Assembly (NCBI GenBank): GCA_033239125.1
Contig: BSWB01000003.1
Coordinates: 31,759,001 to 31,823,000 of the forward strand
Origin: Fagopyrum homotropicum
Lineage: Eukaryota > Streptophyta > Magnoliopsida > Caryophyllales > Polygonaceae
Direction: 5' to 3'
DNA length: 64,000 bases
Shown here: in pieces, positions 44,983 to 57,734 of the stretch
Layout of the letters: every line of letters begins with the position of its first letter
How positions within the stretch are numbered: the first letter of the stretch is position 1
Program-made: the position numbers and the translations under genes
The notes under the pieces: model-generated
Database searches by the model: none
Told to the model about the DNA's origin: nothing
What the model saw: only the letters and a program-made list of their open reading frames with translations

Positions 44983-46692
44983 TGTAACACCCCGAGTTTT
45001 GGGAACTCGAAGCGTTAAGGGCTAGAACCTTACAATAGGTCCTGACCCTCAGAGTAGCAACATCACAACGGATCTTACAACAAGGTACTGACGAATGAAA
45101 ACCAAAACTCAATTTAAAACCAAAGGTTTAAACAAAAGGAAGCGTAAAAGACTCGAAACCGAGTTCAAAACAAAAGGGAAAATCAACAACATAAACCCGA
45201 TCCCGTTCTATAATGTATAGGAACCCCGGCTGGCCACACCGCCTGGATCACTCAGCAACATCCTGAACATGTGAAACATCTACAATCTTGGTATAAACCG
45301 TTAGCTAACATTCTAGATATCAAAAAGAACGTAAAGGCACAAACACACATAAGGTAAAAGTAAACATATAAAATGCTTGCACACAACCGGTTATTATCTT
45401 TCTTAAAGTTATCCATTACTAATTCAAATTCTTTTGTCACAACAGAATCTCCCGAAACTCGCCTCCGCTTCCGTCTACCAAAAGGAATAGATCAGTACTA
45501 TCCGTTACCTACGGGTATGGGTTACAAGAGCACATTCTAGTCTCTTGTAGAACTAGACAAGTGGTCACCGCCCGGTTATCATACACTTGGGCCACTTGAG
45601 GTTATAAAGGTGAATCATATTCTGGTATCCGTTATAACAAGATAAAGAACACAAACAAGCCAATACTCTCAAACCAATACGTAGAATGAAACTAACTAAG
45701 TCCAAGGGACTTACCTCACTCGAAGCTAACTTAAAAGCTCCACAACAACTCATAGAACAACTTAGTTTTCCTCAAGATAGGAGCAAGGAAATCCTGTTCA
45801 CACAAGCATCACGAATCATGAACGAAACTGTTGTTAGAAGTCTATAACTTGTAGTCTCAATGATCTCCAAGAGATATCCACAAGCTAATGGATCAACCTT
45901 AGTCTTACATCATACTCAGGGGACAAGGAACATCCATAAGAATCAAGGAAAGGAACGAGGAAAGCAAGGAAGGAAGCAACTCACAAGAACAGAAGTCACT
46001 GCAGAAGAAACCGTGAGAGCGGCTGGGTAAAGGCATAGGGGCGGCAGGGAGGAAATCCGTAGGGGCGGCTTTGTGCAGGCGTGAGGGCGGATTCTCTACA
46101 AAAGATGTTGTCGGGGTCTCCTCTCGACAGTACTCTTAGCAAGGGATCTAAAGCTCGAACCTTTGATCCAACCAGGTCAAGACTCAACCAAAAGAGCTTG
46201 AGAATAGCAACACATCAACAACGGGGATGCAAACAAGAATCAAGGTTCCAACTTGATTCTTGGAGAAGAAGAAAAGGAAGAATGGAAGAAGGAAAAGGCA
46301 TGCAACAACTACATGAACGTGATGAAGAACTCAGACGAGAAAATTACATGTTCAGTAAGATCACAGGAAGCAAGGGAGACGGTTGCAGCTTCAGGGTTGG
46401 AGAAAAACGTAAGCAAGAAACGGGAAAAAGAAGAAAAGACGGGAATATATAGAAAAGGAGGGAAAGCTGGATGGAAAGGACGTCTAGGGTTAGAAGAAGA
46501 TAAGGAAGTCGACCCATAAGATAGAAGATCGGATCTTCTATCTATGGAAAGAAGATAAAACAGACGAAAGAAATATCGGGCGCGATTTGTAGTCAGCCGT
46601 AGGGGCGGCTGACCCTTCTGCGGGTGCGGCTTACCGCAGGGGCGGCACACTTCACCACGGGGGCGGTGAATGCGAAAGACTGGGGTCTTACC
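44983..46692 (-). repeat. 5' LTR of the Tekay element (1710 bp)
   Basis: Plus strand TGTAACACCCCGAG to GGGTCTTACC. It contains palindromic words at 46008-46090 and 46593-46670 (TCAGCCG-taGGGG-CGGCTGA at 46593-46612; TTCACC-acGGGGGC-GGTGAA at 46651-46670). Confidence 0.93.
46441..46452 (-). promoter_or_regulatory. Predicted TATA box of the Tekay 5' LTR
   Basis: The minus strand reads CTATATATTCCC. The upstream palindrome cluster (46593-46670) lies 140-220 bp before it. Activity is inferred. Confidence 0.5.
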
Positions 46693-48630
46693 CACAAGGG
46701 GCATTTCAACAAGTTCCTGAGCCAAAAATGCTTACATCCGATATTTTTACGAAGCATTACACGAAGGGTGAGCCGTTGAACAAATATTGTCAAGTTTTAT
46801 GCAACTGTTGTCCAAATGTGTACAAGTGGAGAGCGAATGGTGGCTACACGACTTGGCAAACCCACATGCAAAAAATCCAGCCCCGGAAGCTAGGGATATT
46901 ACGGGAACAATCGCAATTGTCCTACTAGTTTGCATCTTCTTTCTCTCAATCTCCTTTATTTATGTATAACCATTGTGAATAAAGTTTAGGATTAGCTGAT
47001 GTTATACGTTTTCATGCATTTCCATTTTTTATACGGAATATGAAGAAGTTCGAGCATATAACACTAAATATCTTCCACCTTCTTTTAAACCAACTTCTCA
47101 CAAAACCATTTCCAAATTAGTTTCTAAATCTTACGAACAAGAGAAAGAAAACTTCTTTCAATTTTTGCAACTTTTTCTCATCAAGTTTCTATTTGTAGTC
47201 ATAATTGAATTACACAATAACAAAAACATTTTTACATGGGCATTACGTTACAGTTTATTGATAACGATATGTTTTTATATAATGTTATTAAATTTCGCCA
47301 TTTTAACCAAATATATGATGCCACAAACATTGCAAACTTGATAAAAACGGTTTTACAAGCATTTAATTTACAAGGTCGAGCTTTTTCATATTCTTTTGAT
47401 AATGCATCCGCTAACACCGCCTCTGTAAACCAATTGGTCGAGTCGATGGGATAATATTTGTGAACTTGTTTTACTCATCAAAGATGTGCATGTCATATTT
47501 TAAACTTATGTGTTCAAGATAGTCTTAAGATTTTAGCGGTTATGCTAGCCCCCATCACCGACGTTATTGATCATATATGGCACTTCTCCGATTTGAGAAA
47601 ATATGACAAACATTATGTTTATCTAATAATATTCATCCAAATGCATTTTCAAAAGATATTGAAACTCGTTGAAACTCTACTTACAAAGTACTTGGTTTTA
47701 GTCCTTCGTTACAACGAGCTTTTATATGTTTTTTTCACACAAACCTTTCCTAGATCAATTCTTGATGATGAAAATGTTTGGCAAACTTGCATTGATATTT
47801 GTAATGTTTTAAAGATTTTTATTCATGCAACTAATGTCATGAGTTATATTTACACTCCAACTTCTAGTAGCATTTTTGAAATAGTTGTAAACGGTTCCGA
47901 GGCTTTTCAAACTAGTACAACTTATCCAACCCTTATAAATGCTATAATGAAATGAAACTGAAATGGCTAAAATATTACAAGGAAATTCCCTTGATTTATC
48001 TTATAACCGCCGTTTTTGTAAAATTGATGGTGTTTCCGATTTCTTGGTTGTTTATTATGATGGTTTGGATTTAGATGACATAACTCCTAACATCAGGAAT
48101 GAAGATCGAAATGAAATTGAAAAATTGCTTTCTTCATTTCAAACAAGTGCCTAACTCTTCGTCTACAGCCGAACCGACTTCTGCACCCTCTTCTTCTTCT
48201 TCACCATCTTTTCTTTCAAAAGTAAAATAAAGTTTGGCTAAAAAATATCAAAACCACCAAGACAACCATCCTCAAGTGCGGAATTTCGAGATTACCTAAC
48301 AACACGTTTTAGTTTTGGTATTGATTCCCTTGAAATTTTGTAAGAATGGAAGAATTTCACCCCGAAATACCCAACCTTGATCAAAACTGTAAAACAACTC
48401 ATGGTCGTGCCCACATCAACGGTTGTCGTGGAGCAAGCATTTAGCCAATGAGGGAACATGCTAAGTTAAAAGAGAACTCAATTGAAGCCCGAGAAGTCGG
48501 AGGCTCAAATTTATATTCAAGATTTGATAAGAGCGGAAAAGCGGAAACAACGGAATGCTCTGGCGTATGACTCAAAATCGGATTCCAACTTCGATGATCC
48601 GGGCACGACTTCCAAGTCCGAGGCATAAAG
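46693..48630 (+). pseudogene. hAT transposase, decayed
   Basis: Continues the six codons at 35534-35551. Blocks in order: BED-type zinc finger (YCQVLCNCCPNVYKWRANGG, 46780-46860), the RNase H-like core in pieces (GRAFSYSFDNASANTASVNQ near 47370; HWHFSDLRKYDKHY-like near 47580; DICNVLKIFIHATNVMSYIY near 47800), and the C-terminal dimerisation domain (KYPTLIKTVKQLMVV, VVVEQAFSQ, EAQIYIQDLIRAEK near 48370-48540). Frameshifts and stops separate them. It resembles the plant Ac-like/RICESLEEPER branch of hAT. It is non-functional, and it was further disrupted when the Tekay element inserted at codon 6. Confidence 0.8.
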
Positions 48631-49397
48631 GTAAGGGGTAACAAAAACAACTCCGAAGTCTGACTCCGACAAAATTTAAGCAAAGGTAAGAGAATTATGT
48701 CGACTTTGATTCCTCTTAACCCCGAGAAGATACCTAGACAACCGGGAAACCGGTTCAAGCCATTTTTTTAACTGAAGTATCGTTGGTTACATGGTTTTAT
48801 AAATCAATTTCTTTTATAATTAAAGTACCATTGGTGAGCAGTATTATCAGTACCTATTTCGGGCCTAGATTTTGGACATGAAAGACGAGATTTTTTTAAA
48901 CAAACCGGCGGTTTAGGTCCTAAATCGTCAGTTTTCACCTAGCCGGTTTTGGTTTTGGTTTGCCCTAAACCCAAACCTAAACTGGTTGTTTGATAACCTA
49001 CACTACCGGTTTAGGTTTCCGGCCCATGTCAAACATGACACATGATATTGTTGATATACATTTAACTTAAATATGTTACGAATTGGATGATATTATTAAG
49101 ATATGTAGTGATATTAATTCTTATATAAGTGGTAGGAATGTGAATTCTATCATTGTAAATCATGACTTGGATAAGAAACTTATGTGTGGTAATTTTATTA
49201 AGTATGTTGAGCCTAAAAGAAAGAAGAAAATATACTTATATGGTTTGATAAAGAGTTTAACATCAAGAGGGAACTTTAAGAAGCGTATCAAAACTTGTGG
49301 GAAATCTAAAGTGAAAAAAGCTTGTGATATGCTTGCTGGTTTTTGAACGATTCTAATCGTGTCTTGAGTTGCAGGTGTACTTCCCATTGTGGGATTG
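48631..49397 (+). other. hAT 3' flank and unidentified sequence
   Basis: 48890-49020 has repeats of CCGGTTT and AAACCGG-like words (GGCGGTTTAGG, AGCCGGTTTTGG, ACCGGTTTAGG), as found subterminally in many hAT elements, but I could not fix the element end. 49083-49346 is an 87-codon Lys-rich frame without a domain I recognise. The last five bases, GATTG, are the Athila 2 target duplication. Confidence 0.4.
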
Positions 49398-51021
49398 TGA
49401 TAGCATGAAATATGACTATATTTTAGGCACTTGTTTTGATTGTTTTTCCCTCTTTTATGTGTACATGGATATGAGTTTGAAGCATTTATGAGCACATTCA
49501 CCTATTTTTTCGATATAGAGATCTACACTAGCTTTGTTTTGTTTATAGGTGAATAAAGGCTTGAATTGGAGCATAATGTGGAAGGATATGAGTATTTGAT
49601 CATGTTAGATGTCAAGGAGATGCTTTGGAGGATCTAAGGAAGAAGCATGAGTGAAGAACATCACGAAACAAAGGCTTTCACAAAGGTTTCTGAGTTCCAC
49701 GCCCTAAATCACGGCCGTGGACTTGAGTTGGGTTCGTAGAAAGTGATTTTGGAGAACATCAGAGAATTCCACTCCCAAAACCACGGCCGTGGAATCTTGT
49801 ACTTGGCAGTAATTTCCATGACGAAGTGACGTGTCATATTTTCCACGTCAGCGACGGTTATTGGGCTTTTCTCGTAACCCTATTTCATTCTATAAGAAGG
49901 CTAGAGAAGGGAGTTTCGAGGACGGTCGCTTAGGGCTTCATTTGACCTTACTTACAATTGCACGCTGAGGATTGAGACGGAAGATTGGAGATTTCGGATC
50001 GTGGCTTAAGAAAGACGCAATATTGAAGATTGCGTACTTTGGAGATATTTTAGGGTTTGCATTCGAAGACGGATTGACATCCCGCTCTTCGTTGTTCCTA
50101 AAGAATTGTATGAGGATTTCTGTTTTTCTCTTTTCTGCATTCATCAAACATATAATTGTTGTCGGATTTGAGATTGACTTTGATTGGTTATTGAGTTTTC
50201 GAGGGTTTTTGTCTTTCTTTCTTCTTCATTTGATATTTGATTCAGTGACTATGATTATTGGCTAAAACCCTTTAGCAATTCTAAGGTGAAGGGTTGATAG
50301 TTGTGACTTAGATGATGATAGATCGATCGTAAACAGATTGGACCCTGAGAGTGTGAGAAACCTCGGCGACAGCCTAAATTACGGTCTGTTCTTGAGTTCC
50401 ACGGCCGTGGAAACTCAAGATCTAGCCATGATTTCCTCTATTTTACGACCTTTGCTTTTGCTTTAATCCAAAGTTAAAGATTTTCTTTAACCTAGCCTTG
50501 GCTTGCCTTTCCTAGGTAGTAGTGAGACTCAACATCCTCTATTTCGGTTTCGAGTATCACAACCTTAACCGTTTTAGTTTATCTTTGATTCCTTGGGTTC
50601 GGGCATGGGTATTTGAGAATAACTCTTACCTTTTGATCCTTTCTATACTGCAGCCTCAACAACCTTTATAGAGAGTGTCCTTGGGTGAGATATATAGGGT
50701 TTTGGAACTTCACCGTACTCAACCTTACCTTAGTTATACCTTTGCAATCTCGACTCTGTCCTTATATCTATAGAATATCTTAAATCGATTGCCACAATTG
50801 GATACCTGGATCTTTAGGGTTTCTGTTTTCCCAATATTTGCAAAGCTTCAATACTTTACTTGCTCGATAATTTGTGAACTGAATTTGATCCCCCAAATCC
50901 CTGAGTTCGATACTGTGGAATTCTTGATTTACTATGCCGATCCGTGCAATGCGGGTTCGCTTGCTTTGATTTCAGTTTTATAAATTTAAAACTTATTTGT
51001 ACGCACGCTTTGAGGCGAACA
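49398..51021 (+). repeat. 5' LTR of Athila 2 (1624 bp)
   Basis: TGATAGCATG to GAGGCGAACA. Words at 49709-49720, 49781-49792 (upstream of the TATA) and 50399-50410 (U5, inside a long palindrome 50378-50430). Two ACGT-core sites, TGACGTGTCA (49827-49836) and CCACGTCA (49843-49850), lie between the words and the TATA box. Confidence 0.95.
49891..49897 (+). promoter_or_regulatory. Predicted LTR TATA box, Athila 2
   Basis: TATAAGA in CTATAAGAAGG, 98 bp after the nearest palindromic word. The corresponding segment is deleted from the 3' LTR. Confidence 0.6.
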
Positions 51022-51027
51022 AGTTTT

Positions 51028-51044
51028 TGGTGCCGTTGCCGGGG
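51028..51044 (+). other. Primer-binding site, tRNA-Asp, one mismatch
   Basis: TGGTGCCGTTGCCGGGG, differing from Athila 1 and from tRNA-Asp complementarity by one C-to-T change. Confidence 0.9.
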
Positions 51045-51148
51045 ATTTGGTCTAGACCAAATTTCGGCTCTCGGTTTTCGAGCTTGGGAGCTTTGCTCTT
51101 TTTATTTGATATCTCTTTTTGAGTAATTTTTGCAGGTTCTTTAGGTAT

Positions 51149-54100
51149 ATGCGAAGGTCTAGATCTACCAAAGACCTCGTGCCTTTTGATCCAGAACTTG
51201 AGAAAACTTTAAGGAAAAAGCTTAAGGAAAGAAAGATGGTTGAAAACAAAGAGAGAAACGTCCAATAAGAGTTGGACGAGGCTCGAGCTCAACTCAAGCT
51301 GAGTGAGAAAGCCCGTATCGAAGAACTAGAGTGTCATCAATTTCAAATAGATGAGCTCAAGGCTATGATGCTGGACATGAAGTTGGAGATGAATGACTTC
51401 AAGAAGAAGAAGAAAACCAAACCAACTAGGTCCATTAGAGTTGAATCATCCGATTATGATGATGATGATATGCCGGCACTAGAGGAGATTAATCCGGCGA
51501 TCAATCCAGTTCGTGACAACCCTATACCACATGTTGATCCTCGCATACCCATTAGAGATGTGAGAGCTGCGCATGAAGGGGATGAACCACGGACTCTTGG
51601 GCAAAGGATGGATCCAATTCAACAACCATGCCGTCTAGGAGTGAATTTCGGAGCTGAAGACATCCAGGAGTTCGGGTTTAGCCCGCAAGTTATCACCATG
51701 GTTCGCCAAATCCAATTTGGTGGAACGAGTGTTGAATCTCCACACCAAAATTTGCAGAATTTTGAGATTCTTATGGAGACATTGAAGCCGAAGAGGGCTA
51801 ACAACAAAAACTACAAGATCAAACCGTTCTTCTTCTCTTTGAAGGACAAGGCTTTGTCTTGGTATCAAGCTCTTCCAACTGAAAGGCTTAACACATGGGA
51901 GGATCTATCTTCAGAGTTCCTCACCAAGTTCTTCCCGCCATCCAAGACGGCGGAGTTGAGAGGTAAGATCAATGCATTTTCTATGAAACATAACGAAAGT
52001 TTGTTTCAATCTTGGGAAAGATTTCAGGATCTCTTATTGGATTGCCCACACCATGGCATTCCAAAGCTAGAATTGTTGGAGATATACTACAATGGGCTGG
52101 ATGTGGAAACGCAATTCAAGCTCCAATCTCTCTCTTGTGGTACGTTCATGGACATGAGGGAAGATGATGCTTGGGACTTCATTGAGAAGCAAGCCCAAGT
52201 AATTGAGAAGTATTCTCACCGAAAGGTTGATCCTAATAACCAGAATCAAGGAGATCCGGGAGCTAAGCTAACACAAGCTGCACAAACTCAAATATTCTCC
52301 CTCAACACCGAAATCAAGGAGTTGAAGGAAATCATTAAAGTTGGCCTTCAAAAGCCGAAGGAGCAAGATGTTGGCTACTTAAGAAACAACAACAACAATC
52401 AAGGGAATAGGAACAATAACCGGAACAACAATTGGAACAACAATTTGAATAACAACAACAACAACAGGAATTCCAACAACAATTAGCGGTGCAATCAACA
52501 AAATTTCGGTAATTCCTATTCAAATTCTGGAAATTCGCTAACACCACCTTCTTCTTCTTCTACCCCTTTGAAAAGTCAGGGGCAAGCATCAAACAACTCA
52601 AACTCAGAGAAGGACAAACCCGATCCTATGTTGGAGACAATCTTGGGAAAGCTTGAAGGATTGGAGAGCTACATTACTAAGGTTGACAAAGCTCACAAAG
52701 CCTTGAAAAACCAAGTGTTCAGCAAGGCCAGAGAAGTTCCTAGAGATCAAGGAAAGCTTCCCGGAAAGACGGAGGACAACCCGAAGGGAATGGTGATGGT
52801 TATCACTACTAGGAGCGGCGTAACAACCACCGACCCGCAGCCTAAGTTCTTAGAAGTTCCCGTCGAGAAGGAGAAAGAAAAGGGAAAGGAGAAGGAAGAT
52901 GTCTATGTTCCTCTTCCAGCTTACAAACCTCCTCTATCATTCCCGCAATCTAGAGCAAGAGCGCGTCTAGACAAGCAATTCGGTAACTTCATTGAACTAA
53001 TGAGCAAACTGCACATTAATATACCTTTCATTGATGCAATTGTAGGTATGCCCGCTTACGGGAAGTTATTAAAAGAGATCCTCTCTAACAAGAGGAAGTT
53101 GGAAGACTTCGGAGAAGTCAAGATGAGTTCAGAATCTTCGGAGCTCATCAAAACGATGACGGAAAAGATGCCCCCAAAGCTGAGAGATCCGGGGTCATTT
53201 TTCATTCCTATTGGAGTAGGAGAAGTCACATAAGACGCTCTTTGTGACTTAGGAGAAAGCGTAAGCATCATCCCGCTTGCTTTGTGTAGGAAGGTCAGTT
53301 TAGGTGAACCTAAACCGGTGAAGATGACTTTGTAAAGAGGATCAATCCATAACTCGTCCCGTCGGTATCATTGAAGACGTCCCAGTTAAGCTCGGTAAGT
53401 TCTACATTCCAATAGATTTTGTTGTGCTTGACATTCCTGCAGATTGCCCGGTCCCAATCATACTTGGAAGACCATTTCTTGCAACCTCCGGTTGTATGGT
53501 GGATTGCAAGAACGCTAGACTAGCCTTTGACATAGGAGAAGAGAAGGTTGAGTTCGTTCTCTCAACTTTGGTGAAAGAGCCAGCACTTGGAGAGGATATG
53601 TTCAACATCTATGACGAAGAGGCGTCTAGAGAGGAAGTGAGCTCGATCTTATTCAAGGATCCATTGCAAAAGGTCATAAACATGAGCATCATGGAAAAGG
53701 GAGAGGAAGAGGATTACATTGTTGAGATTGAAGCCTTAGAAGAGCTAAAGGAAGTACAAGAGGAAGAGTTTGAGAAGCTATACGATGGCTTAGAAAATGT
53801 GAGAAATCACGGTCAGTCGTGCTATTCCACGGCTGTGGTTTCACCAAAACTGGCCGTAAACAGCTATTATGAGACTTCCAAAAACTTCCACGCCCTAAAC
53901 CACGGCCGTGGAAATAACAGTGGTGCCGTAATTTTGGAAAATTCTGAGAAAAATTCCATTCTTTCCGCAACTACTCTTGGGTCATCTTCAATCACTCCTA
54001 CACCCTTAGAGACTTCTAAGGAAGCATCGGACACACCTCATGACTCATCAAAGGCTTCAATAGCTATGGAATTGAAGCCACTTCCCACACATCTTTGGTA

Positions 54101-56973
54101 TGGATTTCTTGGAACTAATTCTACTTTTCCCGTCATTGTTAGTTCCGAATTAAGTGAAGATGAGCATGAGAAACTAATGGATGTTCTAAGAAAACATTAA
54201 AAGACCTTAGGTTATACCATAGAGGATCTTGTAGGAATTAAACCATTTCTATGTATGCACAAGATTCTAATGGAAGAGGATTTCAAGCCTTCACGACAAC
54301 CTCAAAGACGGTTAAATCCGATCATGAAGGAGGTTGTCAAGAAGGAAATTCTTAAGTTACTTGACACGGGTATCATCTATCCTATCTCCGATAGCAAATG
54401 GGTGAGCCCCGTTCAAGTAGTCCCAAATAAAGGAGGAATGACAGTTATCACCAACAAGAATAATGAACTCATTCCTACAAGAACCGTGACGGGATGGAGG
54501 ATGTGCATTGACTACCGCAAGCTAAACAATGCAACTAGGAAGGATCACTTCCCACTACCATTCATAGATCAAATGCTTGAAAGATTAGCATAACACTCCT
54601 ACTTCTGTTATCTTGACGGTTATAGTGGTTTCTTTCAGATTCCGATCCATCCGGATGATCAAGAGAAGACCACATTCACGTGCCCGTGGGGTACGTTTGC
54701 TTATATGAGGATGTCATTCGGACTTTGCAACGCTCCAGCCACCTTCCAAAGGTGTATGATGGCCATCGTCTCGGAGTATATTGAGGAAATCATGGAGGTT
54801 TTTATGGATGACTTTTCAGTTTATGGTTCCTCATTTGACAATTTTCTTTCTAACCTTTCTCTTGTGTTACAAAGGTGTGAAGACACTAACCTAGATCTTA
54901 ATTGGGAGAAGTGTCAATTCATGGTTAAGGAAGGCATTGTGCTAGGACACTTGATCTCTAATAAAGGGATCGAAGTTGACAAGGCGAAGATAGAGACTAT
55001 AGAGAAGCTTCCTCCTTCATCTTCGATGAAGGGGATAAGAAGTTTCCTAGGACACGCAGGATTCTATTGGAGATTCATCAAAGACTTTTCTAAAATTTCG
55101 AAACCGCTAACTAATCTCTTGATGAAGGATGTAGTTTTTAAATTTTTCGCAGGAATGTCTAGATGCTTTCTATAAGATCAGGGAAGCTCTCATCTCAGCC
55201 CCAATTATCCAACCTCTGGACTGGAATCTCCCGTTCGAGGTTATGTGTGATGCAAGTGACGTAGCTGTTGGAGCGGTGCTAGGACAAAAGAAGGAAGGCA
55301 GCACTCATGTCATCTACTATGCTAGCAAGACGCTAGATGAAGCACAACTCAACTACGCCACAACGGAGAAAGAGTTTTTATCCGTTGTATATGCATTTGA
55401 AAAGTTTCGTTCTTATCTTGTAGGAGTGAAGGTGATTGTATACACGGACCATTTAGCAATCCGGTATTTGCTCGCCAAGAAGGATGCGAAATCGAGGCTG
55501 ATTAAATGGATTCTTCTCCTACAAGAATTCGATCTAGAGATCCGCGACAAGAAGGGCTCGGAAAATTTTGTTGCGGATCACTTAAGTCGTCTACCACACA
55601 TCGAAGACGACGATCTACCCATTTATGACTCCTTCCCGGACGAACACTTAAACATCATGGAAGAGTGCATTGACAAGATTTCTAGAGGTACCGAACCTTA
55701 GTTTGCTGATTTTGTAAATTATCTGGTTTGTCAGGTTATACCTCCCGGATTATCTTACGCACAAAGAAAGAAATTCTTTAGGGATGTCCGGCAATACTTT
55801 TGGAATGAAACTCTACTCTTCAAGAGAGGTCCCGATCGCATCATTAGGTGATGTGTGCCGGAAGACGAGATGCAAAATGTCATTCATCATTGTCATTCAC
55901 TACCATGTGGAGAACACGCTAGTTCCCATAAATCTAGCGCTAAGGTATTGCAATCCGGATTCTTTTGGCCTACTTTATTTAAGGATGTGCAAACCTTTGT
56001 TTCCTGCTATGATTCTTGTCAAAGAATAGGAAATATCTCTAGGAGAAACGAGATGCCTCTCAACAACATTCAGGAGGTGGAAATCTTCGACGTTTGGGGT
56101 GTCGACTTCATGGGACCTTTCCCATCATCTTGCGGAAACCAATACATACTTCTCGCTGTAGATTATGCTTCAAGATGGGTTGAAGCCATTGCCTCTCCAA
56201 CTAATGATGTCATGGTTGTTGTTAAGTTCTTTAATAGAACTATCTTCCCAAGGTTTGGGACACCACGGGCCATCATTAGTGACGGAGGTTCACACTTTAT
56301 TGCCCGACGATTCGAAGCTCTACTAGCTAAGTATGGGGCGACTCACAAGACCGCCTCTCCCTACCATCCACAAACAAGTGGGTAAGTGGAGATTTTGAAT
56401 GGAGAGATCAAGGACATCCTTGAGAAGACGGTGTCAAAGACAAGGAAGGATTGGTTTTTGAAACTAGATGATGCGTTATGGGCGTATAGGACTGCATACA
56501 AGACTCCTATCGGAACAACACCATACAACTTAGTGCACGGGAAGTCTTGTCATCTACCGGTGGAGCTAGAACACAAGGCATATTGGGCTGTGAAGTGGTT
56601 GAACTTTAGCCTGAAGGAAGTGGGCAAGAAGCGCCTCTTGGACCTTAACGAGCTTGAAGAACTCCGCTTGAACGCCTATGAGAACGCCAAGATTTACAAG
56701 GAAAGGGCAAAGCGTTTGCATGATAAGCATATCATTCCAAAAGACCTTAAAGAAGGAGATCAAGTTCTCCTCTTCAATTCAAGACTTCGGCTCTTTTCAA
56801 GTAAGCTTAAATCTCGTTGGACTGGACCTTATTTGATTAAACGTGTTTTTCCCCATAGCGCAGTTGTAGTATGGGGTGAAAAGTGCGGAAGTTTCAAGGT
56901 GAATGGCCAACGACTTAAGAAGTATTCACCGGAGCTCCAAACTGAGAAAATCGCTCCGATTGTCCTTGAATAA
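51149..56973 (+). pseudogene. Athila 2 gag-pol, eight stops and two frameshifts
   Basis: Aligns from end to end with the open frame of Athila 1. Start ATG 51149. Stops at 51266, 52484, 53231, 54198, 54591, 55699, 55849 and 56383; frameshifts near 53330 and 55150. Domains remain readable: gag (FFFSLKDKALSWYQALPTER), Asn-rich tract (52385-52483), protease (ILGRPFLATSG; active-site block near 53245 reads DLGES for DLGAS), RT with FMDDF near 54810, RNase H with the normal CDASD at 55246-55260, and integrase (VDFMGP, SDGGSHF). Compared with Athila 1, two stops replace Gln, two Trp, one Arg and one Tyr. The palindrome-rich insert between protease and RT is 53805-53945. Confidence 0.95.
53805..53945. 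repeat. Palindromic words inside pol, Athila 2
   Basis: CCACGGCTGTGG (53827-53838) and exact CCACGGCCGTGG (53900-53911), with partial ACGG/CCGT words around them, in the protease-RT linker. The corresponding segment of Athila 1 is 4296-4420. Confidence 0.9.
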
Positions 56974-57013
56974 ACTCAGAACGGTCTAGCTACGGACCCA
57001 AAACAAAGTGCTT

Positions 57014-57031
57014 CTTGGGAGGCAACCCAAG
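57014..57031 (+). other. Conserved stem-loop after the pol stop, Athila 2
   Basis: CTTGGG-AGGCAA-CCCAAG, identical to Athila 1 (1209-1226), about 40 bp after the pol end. Confidence 0.6.
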
Positions 57032-57228
57032 GTATTGCATTTGCGTTTTTTTTCTTTCTTAGATTAGTTTAGTTTAGTGGTTTTTGTTTTGTTTTCCCCT
57101 CGATATCTCCCGGTATGTTATGTTTTTTGATGTAGGAATAAGGAGTGGAGCAAAGGAAGGAAGGAAAGGTCGGAAAGAATGACGAAACTACAAGTTTTTG
57201 CACAAAACAGAAAATTCCACAGCCAAAA

Positions 57229-57240
57229 CCACGGCCGTGG
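57229..57240. repeat. Family word upstream of the internal TATA
   Basis: Exact CCACGGCCGTGG, 42 bp before TATATAA at 57283. The same spacing is found in Athila 1. Another exact copy is at 57686-57697, 38 bp before the ORF3 start. Confidence 0.85.
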
Positions 57241-57282
57241 AACGCCTCGAGTGACCGTAATTTTCCAAAAAATTATGGGCAC

Positions 57283-57289
57283 TATATAA
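57283..57289 (+). promoter_or_regulatory. Predicted internal TATA box for ORF3
   Basis: TATATAA followed by a CT-rich stretch (CCCCCTTTCCTTCTC), 446 bp before the ORF3 ATG. Conserved in Athila 1 at 872-878. Promoter function is inferred. Confidence 0.5.
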
Positions 57290-57734
57290 CCCCCTTTCCT
57301 TCTCAAAAACACACTCACCATCACCAACCACGCCCAGAACCACGCCCAAATCGCCGGCCACTTCCCCTCTCCCGTAATTCTTCATCCGGAGTCCGATTCA
57401 AGTGATTCTTCAACCAAAAGTGGAGTATTTTCAATCCTCTACAAGATCCAAGCAACAAATTGAGTGAACAATCCACATTGGGGAAGAAATTTGGATTTTT
57501 CAAATCCAAACCTAGGTTTTATTCTCTATTCTCTTCTTGGTCAATTTGGTTCAATTTTCTTGCAAGATTATAGGAGAACTAGATGAAATTGGAATTAGAA
57601 GTAGTCTAGGGTTGTGATTGTTGAATTTGGTGTGAATTTGCTGAATTTTGAGAGAGACAAACCAATTCCACGGGTCCGTACATTTCCACGGCCGTGGAAA
57701 ATCAAGAACAGACCGTGGATTTTTCTGTTTTTGA

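Larger units (their letters stand above)
35552..46692 (-). mobile_element. Complete Tekay-type chromovirus, dead, with two nested solo LTRs
   Basis: LTRs 35552-37239 and 44983-46692 in the same orientation; target duplication CACAA at 35547-35551 and 46693-46697. On the minus strand: initiator tRNA-Met primer site, gag, protease, RT, RNase H, integrase, chromodomain, polypurine tract. A solo Copia LTR (37597-38847) sits between integrase tail and chromodomain, and a solo Athila LTR (42932-44573) sits in gag. Removing both gives about 8.2 kb. Many in-frame stops make it non-autonomous. Confidence 0.93.

Noticed and set aside
49083..49346. 87-codon Lys-rich plus-strand frame
   Set aside because: No recognised family and no supporting promoter; kept only as unidentified sequence.
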